From Paenibacillus sp. FSL R10-2734 (GTDB taxonomy: Bacteria > Bacillota > Bacilli > Paenibacillales > Paenibacillaceae): a stretch of DNA of 64,000 nucleotides. The notes beneath the pieces are model-generated. The model searched no databases and was not told where the DNA came from. It was given only the letters and a program-made list of their open reading frames with translations. The position numbers and the translations under genes are program-made. This document shows positions 24,890 through 32,430 of this stretch, piece by piece; within the stretch, counting starts at the first letter, position 1; each line of letters begins with the position of its first letter. The DNA lies in assembly GCF_037963865.1 (NCBI RefSeq), contig NZ_CP150170.1, positions 62,001-126,000 of the forward strand, given 5' to 3'.

Positions 24890-26822
24890 TGTACTGATGC
24901 TTCGAAATCTGCGAAAAAACATTAGAAATTATTATCTGTATGTGTTTGCTCTCGTCTTTAGCGTGGCCTTATATTTCGCCTTTGTTACATTGCAGTACGA
25001 TCCCTCGATGGATGCGGTAGAAGGCTCGATCAAAGGGGGCGCAGCAATCAAGTCCGCCTCGGTCTTACTAGTCGTGATTGTATCGATTTTCCTGTTATAT
25101 GCTAACACCATCTTCATTAAACGACGTGGTAAAGAAATCGGACTATTTCAGTTAATTGGGATGACCAAAAGTAAAATATTCCGTATTCTTACTGCCGAGA
25201 ACTTCATACTATATTTTGGTTCTTTAATTCTAGGGATAGCCGTAGGCTTTTCTGTTTCAAAATTAATCCTCATGATTCTTTTTAAAACGATGGGGATCGA
25301 TGCGATAGCTTCCCTTCATTTTTCTGCCCCAGCCCTGATCCAAACGCTGATTGTATTCTTTATAATCTATCTCTTAATCATGCTGATGAATTATGGCTTT
25401 ATTAAAAGACAAAGCATTCTATCCTTATTCCGGGTGACCTCAACCACAGAAGGCAACGTGAAAAAGCTGTCCATCTTTGAAATGATTATAGGAATCGCCG
25501 GGATCGCATTGATTGCAGTAGGCTATACCATTTCATCAACATTATTTAGTGGAAATCTCACATCGATGAATAAGCTATTTGTATCTATGATCATTATTCT
25601 GGCTTCAGTTATCATTGGGACTTATCTTTTTTATAAAGGCTCGGTAAGCTTTATCTTTCATATCATTCGTAAAAAGAAAAACGGGTACCTGAACATTAAT
25701 GAGGTGTTATCTCTCTCCTCCATTATGTTTCGTATGAAATCAAATGCCGTATTATTAACCATCATTACTACGGTATCGGCGCTTGCGCTGGGGTTATTAT
25801 CCTTGAGCTATATTTCATTCTACTCTGCTGAGAAATCTGCGAAGCTCTATGTCCCGTCTGATTTCATTCTTACTGACATCAAGGATGCTGGACAATTTAA
25901 AGAGGCGTTAGTTGCGAACAATTTAGTGTTTACAGAAAAAAAGACAGAAGTCATTAAGGTTGATGTAAATGTGGAGAAGGTTCTGGGTGACAATCCAAAG
26001 GGATCCAGTATGATCTCTAATATCATGCCCTTTTCTGTTATTAGCGAAAATGCACTTGAAGGCATGAATCTGTCACCAAATGAGGCCTATTTTACAAAGA
26101 TAAGTAGTGCAATGGATAATCTGATTTCTCTAAAAGACGAAGGTCCCATTGAATTTAAGGGAGCGCATGAAGTTATTCCGCAAGCTTATAAAAAAGTAGA
26201 TAAGAATGCCCCTATTTTAGGGTATTTCACAGGTGGCTTACCGGTTGCTATTGTAGACGAAACCATCTTCGACCGCTTAAAGAAGGATCTGGACCCAGCC
26301 ATTCAAAGGGACTACTCCGTGAATATCGGAATCGATATGAAAGATCGGGCAAGCGTTGAACAGGCTAATGATCTATTTCAGAGCATGAAATTTAAAGATA
26401 AAAGCATTAACGACTCTCAATTGGAGACGAAAAACAATCAAAAGCAAAATATGGGACTCATCATGTTTATCGTTGCCTTTCTGGGGCTAACCTTCCTGAT
26501 TACCTCCGGATGCATTCTTTACTTTAAACAAATGGATGAGAGCGAGAACGAAAAACCCAACTACACGATCCTAAGAAAGCTTGGTTTCACGCAAGGTGAT
26601 CTGCTTAGAGGGATTCAGATGAAACAATTGTTCAATTTCGGGATTCCATTAGTCATAGGTCTGCTTCACAGCTACTTTGCCGTTAAATCCGGCTGGTTCT
26701 TCTTCGGTACAGAGCTTATGACACCAATGATTCTGGTGATGATCCTTTACACCGCTTTGTATTCGATCTTTGCAGTATTGTCCGTTTTCTATTACAAAAA
26801 GGTGATTAAAGAGTCGCTCTAA
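24879..26822 (+). CDS. BceB-like ABC permease
   Basis: A 647-residue FtsX-type permease. About ten helices are visible; a large extracellular domain of about 200 residues (roughly 315-525 of the protein) separates the seventh and eighth, the region that binds antimicrobial peptides in BceB. The start ATG 24879 overlaps the end of the ATPase gene by 11 nt. Size and topology fit the Bce family. Confidence 0.92.
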   Translation: MSINVLMLRNLRKNIRNYYLYVFALVFSVALYFAFVTLQYDPSMDAVEGSIKGGAAIKSASVLLVVIVSIFLLYANTIFIKRRGKEIGLFQLIGMTKSKIFRILTAENFILYFGSLILGIAVGFSVSKLILMILFKTMGIDAIASLHFSAPALIQTLIVFFIIYLLIMLMNYGFIKRQSILSLFRVTSTTEGNVKKLSIFEMIIGIAGIALIAVGYTISSTLFSGNLTSMNKLFVSMIIILASVIIGTYLFYKGSVSFIFHIIRKKKNGYLNINEVLSLSSIMFRMKSNAVLLTIITTVSALALGLLSLSYISFYSAEKSAKLYVPSDFILTDIKDAGQFKEALVANNLVFTEKKTEVIKVDVNVEKVLGDNPKGSSMISNIMPFSVISENALEGMNLSPNEAYFTKISSAMDNLISLKDEGPIEFKGAHEVIPQAYKKVDKNAPILGYFTGGLPVAIVDETIFDRLKKDLDPAIQRDYSVNIGIDMKDRASVEQANDLFQSMKFKDKSINDSQLETKNNQKQNMGLIMFIVAFLGLTFLITSGCILYFKQMDESENEKPNYTILRKLGFTQGDLLRGIQMKQLFNFGIPLVIGLLHSYFAVKSGWFFFGTELMTPMILVMILYTALYSIFAVLSVFYYKKVIKESL

Positions 26823-26875
26823 AACAAAGAGGGTGTTCCAAAAGCCAGCATGGCTTAGGAGCACCCTCTTTGTTA
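26822..26875. terminator. Bidirectional terminator, bceB-like / acetyltransferase
   Basis: AACAAAGAGGGTGtTCC pairs with GGAgCACCCTCTTTGTT around a 21-nt loop. Confidence 0.92.
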
Positions 26876-26884
26876 TCATACCTC

Positions 26885-27430
26885 TTATTCTCTATCTTCA
26901 TATTCAATCTTAGTTAACCCGTAAAAGACTAGATCCTCGAATTTATCCCATTTTAAAATATGCCGTTTAAATTCTCCTTCAAATCTCATCCCAGCTTTTT
27001 TCATAACATTAGAGGAAGCAGGATTTCTAGTCATTGCCGCTGCCCATATTTTATTTAATACGAGGTCTTCAAATCCAAAGTCGATTAATCGCTTAGCCGC
27101 TTCAGTCGCATAGCCGTTTCCCCAAAAAGGTCTACCTACCCAATAAGCAAGTTCACCTCTTCTATGCGATTTGTCTATATTTAGGCTCATACAACCCATT
27201 AGGGCGTTGCTCTCTTTACTTATTAAAGCAAAAGGAAATCCATCCCCTTCGTCTGCGCGCTTACTACAGTTACTAATCCAAGATTCAGCCGCTCCATCAG
27301 GATATGGATAGGGAATAGATAGAGTTGTTCTAGCTACCTCTATATCCCCAGCAAGCGCTTGAATTTCAATTGCATCTGTTGATTGAAACGGTCTTAGCAC
27401 TAACCTTTGTGTTTCAAATGTAGGTTGCAT
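26885..27430 (-). CDS. RimJ/RimL-type GNAT N-acetyltransferase
   Basis: A 181-residue GNAT protein: ETQRLVLRPFQSTDA at the N-terminus, AYWVGRPFWGNGYATEAAKR forming the acetyl-CoA pyrophosphate loop, and ASSNVMKKAGMRFEGEFKRH near the end. Family members acetylate protein N-termini or small-molecule amines; the target is unknown. Monocistronic. Confidence 0.88.
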   Translation of the reverse strand: MQPTFETQRLVLRPFQSTDAIEIQALAGDIEVARTTLSIPYPYPDGAAESWISNCSKRADEGDGFPFALISKESNALMGCMSLNIDKSHRRGELAYWVGRPFWGNGYATEAAKRLIDFGFEDLVLNKIWAAAMTRNPASSNVMKKAGMRFEGEFKRHILKWDKFEDLVFYGLTKIEYEDRE

Positions 27431-27499
27431 AGGAGGTACCTCTCACTATTGGATTTTCAATAGATTATATTACAATTGTTGGATATTGCAATACATAAA

Positions 27500-28171
27500 T
27501 CAGCTATTCACAATCCCCAATACAAATCCATCGTATCCTTTACTTCCCACCGTCTGAATGGCAGTAGCCGAAATCCTAGGCTCTTCTGCTAACAGATCAT
27601 AAAATTCCCGTACGCCTACTACACGAGGATCTTTGCTATTCTTGTTAATGACCTCACCCTCACGAATCACATTATCGCCTATAATCACCGTACCAGGATG
27701 GGAGAATTGAAGCGCCCATTGTAAATAGTTAGGGTTATTCGGTTTATCTGCATCAATGAATATAAAGTCAAAGGGTTCCACACCCTCTTGTTTCATCTGA
27801 GACAATTGCCCCAAAGCATCGCCAATACACAGCTCTACCAGATTATCTACCTGAGCAAGCGAGAAATTGGCTCCAGCCACCTGAGCATGAGATGGATCTA
27901 GCTCCAAGGTAACGATGTGTCCATCCGACGGGAGCGCTCTTGCCATCCAAATCGTGCTGTACCCACCCAAGGTGCCAATCTCCAGAATCCGACGTGCACC
28001 TTTCATTTGAACCAATAGGTTAAGGAATTTACCCTGACTAGGTGAAACATCAAAAGGCGGAAGTCCTGCCTGTTGATTGGCGGACAATACTTCCTCGAGC
28101 ACGGAGTCATGCGGAATTAGACGTTCTGTAATGTACTGGTCAACTTTATCCCATGTAGTCGTTTGATTCAT
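27500..28171 (-). CDS. Class I SAM-dependent O-methyltransferase (catechol-OMT-like)
   Basis: A 223-residue methyltransferase of the Methyltransf_3/YrrM group. Motif I is ILEIGTLGGYSTIWMA, an acidic residue follows in VTLELDP, and the metal-binding DADK is in FIFIDADKPNN with GDNV further on, which implies a divalent-metal-dependent O-methylation. The start ATG 28171 lies 11 nt after AAAGGAG; a GTG at 28180 is too close. Divergent from a LysR gene, which may regulate it. Confidence 0.88.
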   Translation of the reverse strand: MNQTTTWDKVDQYITERLIPHDSVLEEVLSANQQAGLPPFDVSPSQGKFLNLLVQMKGARRILEIGTLGGYSTIWMARALPSDGHIVTLELDPSHAQVAGANFSLAQVDNLVELCIGDALGQLSQMKQEGVEPFDFIFIDADKPNNPNYLQWALQFSHPGTVIIGDNVIREGEVINKNSKDPRVVGVREFYDLLAEEPRISATAIQTVGSKGYDGFVLGIVNS

Positions 28172-28224
28172 ATTTATCACTTCTCCTTTGGGTTTTAATA
28201 TTAAACTCCAGTAATTTGGGATCG

Positions 28225-28365
28225 GTCGTAACTACGAGGAGTGTTTGGACTTCCGGCCGCTGTTGTCTCCAGATTTCTTTAATTAAACCACTATTCATGG
28301 TTGAAATCTGGAGACAAAGGCGATCGCTACGCTCCTACAGTTCCAAACCTCCTCTTCGTCACTCC
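28225..28365. repeat. Large nested inverted-repeat element
   Basis: The inner arms TTGTCTCCAGATTTC (28263-28277) and GAAATCTGGAGACAA (28303-28317) match perfectly over 15 bp. Outer arms GAGGAGTGTTTGGAC (28236-28250) and GTTCCAAACCTCCTC (28340-28354) also pair with one bulge on each side. The total span is about 130 nt with GC-rich spacers. No coding sequence is evident. It lies between the divergent methyltransferase and lysR genes; the rest of this 360-bp gap is A+T-rich, with CAAGTTCAAG-like short repeats at 28395-28430. Confidence 0.85.
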
Positions 28366-28533
28366 CTTTCCCTAACTAAAAATTCACATTCAAACTCAAA
28401 TTCAAGTTCAAGTTTGATTTCAAGTTCATCTTTATGCCTGTATTGTAAATCAGCTATAATCATAAATATAATATATCTTTAAATCTAAATTATATATTTA
28501 ATATATGAATCAAACGACGATGGGAGTTTAATC

Positions 28534-29430
28534 ATGAATCTACATGCCTTGCGCTTATTCCATGTGATCGCATCAATGGGTAGTGTGACACGCGCTTCAG
28601 AAGCTTTAAATATCAGTCAACCTGCGATTACAGCTCAGATCAAGAAATTCGAAAAGGAACTATCCTTCGCCCTATTTAAGCCTCAAGGAAGAGGGATCGC
28701 GTTAACGAATGCGGGTGAAGAGCTTGCATTACTCGCCAAAAGACTGTTCGCTGTCGAACAGCAGATCGAACAATTTGCTCAAGATTACGTTAACGGCACG
28801 AATGGAAGTATTCGTCTAGCCGCGACGTATTTGCCCGCTCACTTCCTTATCCCTACCTGGATCGCAAAGTTCAAACAACAATATGAACAAGTGGAAATGG
28901 TGATTACCACCACCAATTCAAGTGATGCTCTGAAGCAGCTGTTAAATGTAGATGTGGATATGGCGATTTACGGAGGGATTGCCGAGGCATATCCAGATAC
29001 GATCCAGACAGAGGAGTTATTTCAGGATGAGCTATGGTTTGTGGTCGCGCCCCATCACCGCTATGCGAATCGGCAAGTTTCTTTATCCGATATGATGAAG
29101 GAGCCTTTTGTCATGCGTGAGGAAGGTAGTTCGACAAGGGAGAGATTATTATCTTTATGCCGTACATACAACACACCTGCTCCCACGATCTCTTTGCAAT
29201 TTAATGGACTACATGAAGCGATCCAAGCAGTTACCGCCGGATATGGCGCGAACTTCGTTTCTTCGCTCGTTGTACGTGAATATGTAGAACGTGGAGAGTT
29301 ATGCCGAGTTTATGTTGAAGGCATACATCTGAAGAATATCATTGCGATCTGTACGCGGAAAAACGAACCTTTATCAGCCTCTGCGGACAACCTTATTCAG
29401 ATGATCCGCCAAAATCCTTATACGATGTAG
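28534..29430 (+). CDS. LysR-family transcriptional regulator
   Basis: A 298-residue LTTR with an N-terminal winged HTH (FHVIASMGSVTRASEALNISQPAITAQIKKFEK region) and a periplasmic-binding-like effector domain (GSIRLAATYLPAHFLIP onward). The effector ligand cannot be told from sequence. Divergent from the O-methyltransferase gene across 362 bp that contain the nested palindrome. Confidence 0.92.
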   Translation: MNLHALRLFHVIASMGSVTRASEALNISQPAITAQIKKFEKELSFALFKPQGRGIALTNAGEELALLAKRLFAVEQQIEQFAQDYVNGTNGSIRLAATYLPAHFLIPTWIAKFKQQYEQVEMVITTTNSSDALKQLLNVDVDMAIYGGIAEAYPDTIQTEELFQDELWFVVAPHHRYANRQVSLSDMMKEPFVMREEGSSTRERLLSLCRTYNTPAPTISLQFNGLHEAIQAVTAGYGANFVSSLVVREYVERGELCRVYVEGIHLKNIIAICTRKNEPLSASADNLIQMIRQNPYTM

Positions 29431-29497
29431 TATTAATGGTCTGGGGAGGCTTATCGGAATCGCGGCAAGGAAGTGTCCTGAATCGGAATTTTTTCCT

Positions 29498-29730
29498 AGC
29501 AGGTTTGATCGTCCTGCTGCCCCTCTCGTTGGACTAGTGAAACCTGTAATAGTGCAGCTTTTTCTACAGATAGCCTCATCATGCAAACCAAAAACTGCAA
29601 ATGTGCAGGTATATCCTCACTTTTGGCTTGAAGGCTTCTTCTAGAGCAAGAATACCTGCTGATTTGCAGGAATCAGTGATTCTACCAGCCTAGTGTCATA
29701 AAAAGATGTACTTTGGCAGGTTTATCTGTC
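29498..29730. repeat. Four-box intergenic array, family C
   Basis: Boxes built on CTGC-N6-GCAG are centred at 29550.5, 29601.5, 29662.5 and 29712.5, so the spacings are 51, 61 and 50 bp. Boxes 1 and 2 read AACCTGTAATAGTGCAGC and AACTGCAAATGTGCAGGTAT; boxes 3 and 4 are their reverse orientation. A fifth, looser palindrome (AGCAGG...CCTGCT) lies at 29498-29518. The gap is tail-to-tail (lysR against the NUDIX gene). Confidence 0.75.
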
Positions 29731-29812
29731 GTCTATTGTTACTGATTAGTCAATCCACAGCATCTTGAGCACACTATGCTGATCTTCCCCTTGAAAGACC
29801 CTATATTTTCGC

Positions 29813-29862
29813 AAAAAAACTGCCCCTAGGCTGACCAAATCCAACCCAGCGAGCAGTTTTTC
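29813..29862 (-). terminator. Terminator of the NUDIX gene
   Basis: AAAAACTGC and GCAGTTTTT arms with partial internal pairing, close to the NUDIX stop. Confidence 0.75.
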
Positions 29863-29885
29863 CTCCGTTAAATAGTACACCTTAA

Positions 29886-30368
29886 TTACACCGTTCGATC
29901 CAAATTAACTTCAAACGTATCTCCAGTTACATAATCCATATACCTCGTATTTCCATCGAAATCCAAATAAGCTTGATAGCGGGTACGAATAGCCGGTTGT
30001 GTAATCCAATCAAGCACTTTCTCTTTTGCCACCCACATCACTTCAGAGGTTTCCTCTGACGTACATAGCTCTCCACCCACAGGCTTGCAGATAAAATCAA
30101 ACATGACCTTAGTCGGGACATCCGTCACACCGTCATACCATTTATGAATGCCTGTATTCGAACACACACCAATCAATTGAGAAACCGTGACATCTATTCC
30201 ACTTTCCTCTTTAATCTCTCGAATTAATGCATCCATTAGGTTCTCTCCGACCTCTACTTGTCCACCAGGAAATACCCATCCACCATCATGAGTTTTCACT
30301 AAAAGGATATCTCCTTGTTCATTTTCTGCGAATCCACCTACCGCTACAATATGTGTTGGCCAAGCCAT
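29886..30368 (-). CDS. NUDIX hydrolase
   Basis: A 160-residue NUDIX protein. The Nudix box GGQVEVGENLMDALIREIKE continuing ESG-I satisfies GX5EX7REUXEEXGU, so a nucleoside-diphosphate-linked substrate is expected, of unknown identity. The start is ATG 30368, 6 nt after GAGGTG; a GTG at 30377 overlaps the ribosome site. It sits 42 bp downstream of the ABC exporter gene on the same strand and no terminator lies between them, so the two may be co-transcribed. Confidence 0.9.
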   Translation of the reverse strand: MAWPTHIVAVGGFAENEQGDILLVKTHDGGWVFPGGQVEVGENLMDALIREIKEESGIDVTVSQLIGVCSNTGIHKWYDGVTDVPTKVMFDFICKPVGGELCTSEETSEVMWVAKEKVLDWITQPAIRTRYQAYLDFDGNTRYMDYVTGDTFEVNLDRTV

Positions 30369-30409
30369 AGATTGCACCTCTTTTTTTAGAAGAGTCTAAC
30401 AATTTACCA

Positions 30410-32119
30410 TTAATCTGTAAACGAAATTTTCCTACTCCATAACGCTTTAAAAGCTTCGCAATGCTCTATTAAATCCTCAAACTTCCCTTCACCCACAACC
30501 GAGCCTTGATCCACTACCAGTATCTTATCAACGTCTTTTATAAAATTCAGTCGGTGGGCAACAATGATGATGGTTTTGTCCTTAAATTCCTGCAAAATCG
30601 TCTCCATGAGACTTTGCTCCGTAATATTATCAAGTGCCGACACCGGCTCATCTAGAATTAGAACATTTCTTTTTTGGGCAATGATTCTGGCAAAAGCTAA
30701 TCGCTGTCTCTCACCGCCTGATAATTTGACCCCTTTTTCACCTACGAAAGTATCTAAACCGTCAGGTAAATGACGTACTTTTTCCTGCAGATGAACTTTT
30801 CCCAAAATCTCATACAGCTCTTCATCCGATAAGGTATCCTCATCAAATAAAATATTGTCCCTTATAGTGGCATCGAAAATCGGCGTGTCTTGTGATAAGT
30901 AGGAGATATGATCATAGTAGCTATTCAAATCAATATCATCGATATCTATGCCATCTAGTAAGATTTCACCCTTGTTCTTTTTCAATAACCCCACAATCAA
31001 TTTAACCAGGGTAGATTTCCCGCCTCCACTTAATCCTACAATGGCAACGGAAGTTCCCCGCGCAAGCGAAAAGGTTAGGTTGTTCAGTATCTTCACTTGC
31101 CCATAATCGAAGGATACCTCCTTAAAGTCAATATTGCCGTGGATCTCAGTTATAACTTCTCCGGTCTCCAGGTTTCTATCTTCTGGGGCATCAATAAATT
31201 CCTCAAATCTTCTGTAGGTCACTTTATTCAGTCTGTAATCTACAAATAGAACATTGAAGATGGCAATTGGCGAGTAAATCTTATCAATAAACATGAACAA
31301 TGCGACCACAACACCAAGTGAGCTATCACCTGCGACAATGCTTTTCACACCGTAAATCAGGACAACAACTTTAATTGCCGTAACAAATAACTCGAATATA
31401 GCGAAAAAAGCTTCATGGATCATTTGTAGCTGCGCATTTTTATGAATGATAGTTCGCGCCGACTGACTTAATTTATTGATCTCTTTCTCATATCTTTTGT
31501 TAGTTCTGAAGACAACCAATTCCATAAACCCACGGATAGAGAATCTGGACATCTTTTCTTGTTCTTGGAGAATGGTAGCCTTCATGGCATACAGAAATTT
31601 CAACAGCAGATTTGTTATCAGAAAGACGACCACGTAACCAGCTGCAATAACTACCATGATCCTTAAATCATAGAAGCTGATAAAGATTAGACTGAACAGA
31701 AGAGTGGGCAATAGCTCATGTAATGTTTTGAGAAAAAAAGAAAAGATCATGCTGTTTCCAGCCGCTGCCCCGTTCTCAATCACTTTAATCATCTGCCCTG
31801 TGCCGATATCCTGATAGGCTTGATAGTCGATTTTGGATATTTTGGACAGTGCAAGTATCTTTAATCTCTCCGTTATACTGTTCGATAAATACACACTAGG
31901 GTATTCGTCCACATAATTTAGGATCACTACCCCAGCCAGCAAAGCCCCATATATTATTATTAAATTGGATATTTCACCAAAGCTGCCCATCACCGTTGCC
32001 TTATCTACTATTTTTTGAAAAACTACAATCCCTAAGCTACTCAATAGCTGAATAGTAAAACCCAATAAAATATAACCGCATATCCACCATTTCAGGTGAG
32101 CTAGACTCTTTTTTAACAT
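30410..32119 (-). CDS. ABC exporter half-transporter (fused permease and ATPase)
   Basis: A 569-residue type IV exporter subunit: six helices in residues 1-310, then an ATPase with Walker A GLSGGGKST, signature LSGGERQRLAFARI, Walker B VLILDEPVSALD and H-loop IVAHRL. It probably works as a homodimer. The start is ATG 32119 behind GGGGGAG. The preceding leader contains a small ORF and an intrinsic terminator, which suggests attenuation control as in antibiotic-induced exporters. The substrate is unknown. Confidence 0.9.
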   Translation of the reverse strand: MLKKSLAHLKWWICGYILLGFTIQLLSSLGIVVFQKIVDKATVMGSFGEISNLIIIYGALLAGVVILNYVDEYPSVYLSNSITERLKILALSKISKIDYQAYQDIGTGQMIKVIENGAAAGNSMIFSFFLKTLHELLPTLLFSLIFISFYDLRIMVVIAAGYVVVFLITNLLLKFLYAMKATILQEQEKMSRFSIRGFMELVVFRTNKRYEKEINKLSQSARTIIHKNAQLQMIHEAFFAIFELFVTAIKVVVLIYGVKSIVAGDSSLGVVVALFMFIDKIYSPIAIFNVLFVDYRLNKVTYRRFEEFIDAPEDRNLETGEVITEIHGNIDFKEVSFDYGQVKILNNLTFSLARGTSVAIVGLSGGGKSTLVKLIVGLLKKNKGEILLDGIDIDDIDLNSYYDHISYLSQDTPIFDATIRDNILFDEDTLSDEELYEILGKVHLQEKVRHLPDGLDTFVGEKGVKLSGGERQRLAFARIIAQKRNVLILDEPVSALDNITEQSLMETILQEFKDKTIIIVAHRLNFIKDVDKILVVDQGSVVGEGKFEDLIEHCEAFKALWSRKISFTD

Positions 32120-32148
32120 AACGTTCTCCCCCTCTTTCAATTGAATGC

Positions 32149-32262
32149 AAAAAAGCCAGGCAACCCTCACCATCCAACTGTTAAAAACCATCCACAAATA
32201 AACGGTTCTCTAAGTTAAATAGTTAAGTGCCTGACTCTACAGAAATAGCTGCCTGGGCACCG
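32149..32262 (-). promoter_or_regulatory. Candidate attenuator upstream of the ABC exporter
   Basis: On the minus strand GGTTGCCTGGC followed by six T (32165-32149) lies just before the exporter ribosome site. Two upstream segments can pair with it: GTCAGGCA (32236-32229) and GCCCAGGCA (32259-32251). A further stem, AACGGT with ACCGTT, could compete. The layout of leader ORF, competing arms and terminator fits transcription attenuation; it has not been folded computationally. Confidence 0.55.
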
Positions 32263-32284
32263 TTCAAAGCTCTAGTTAGTGTAA

Positions 32285-32374
32285 TCAAAAGGATAGACTA
32301 CCCCCATGATAGCTGGTACGCGTTTTACCCAGCCCGATAACTAGTTCCTTGTAACGGTACGGAAAGACATCCAT
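32285..32374 (-). CDS. Candidate leader peptide ORF of the ABC exporter
   Basis: A 29-codon frame begins at ATG 32374 behind TTGAGGTGAA and reads MDVFPYRYKELVIGLGKTRT then SYHGGSLSF. A second ATG four bases on (32370) opens a nine-codon frame, MSFRTVTRN, ending at 32341, with better spacing to GAGG (8 nt against 4). Either could serve as a translated attenuation leader. I recognise neither peptide. A promoter is present just upstream. Confidence 0.45.
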   Translation of the reverse strand: MDVFPYRYKELVIGLGKTRTSYHGGSLSF

Positions 32375-32401
32375 TTCACCTCAATTAAAAGAATTGTTCC
32401 T

Positions 32402-32430
32402 ATTATAATTCTCAAAGCCTTATTATTCAA
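32402..32430 (-). promoter_or_regulatory. Promoter of the exporter leader
   Basis: On the minus strand TTGAAT (32430-32425) and TATAAT (32407-32402) are spaced by 17 bp. The -35 overlaps the last codons of the GH127 gene, giving the exporter its own transcript about 280 nt before its start codon. Confidence 0.65.

Noticed and set aside
29541..29730. CRISPR-like look of regularly spaced boxes (also at 35831-36020 and in the three family A arrays)
   Set aside because: Only four units per array, the second pair is inverted, boxes are palindromes of about 20 bp, and no cas genes are present.
32120..32426. T-box riboswitch in the ABC exporter leader
   Set aside because: A sequence like GGTGCC is present, but the conserved AAnnnGGGTGGnACCGCG block and a specifier loop are missing.
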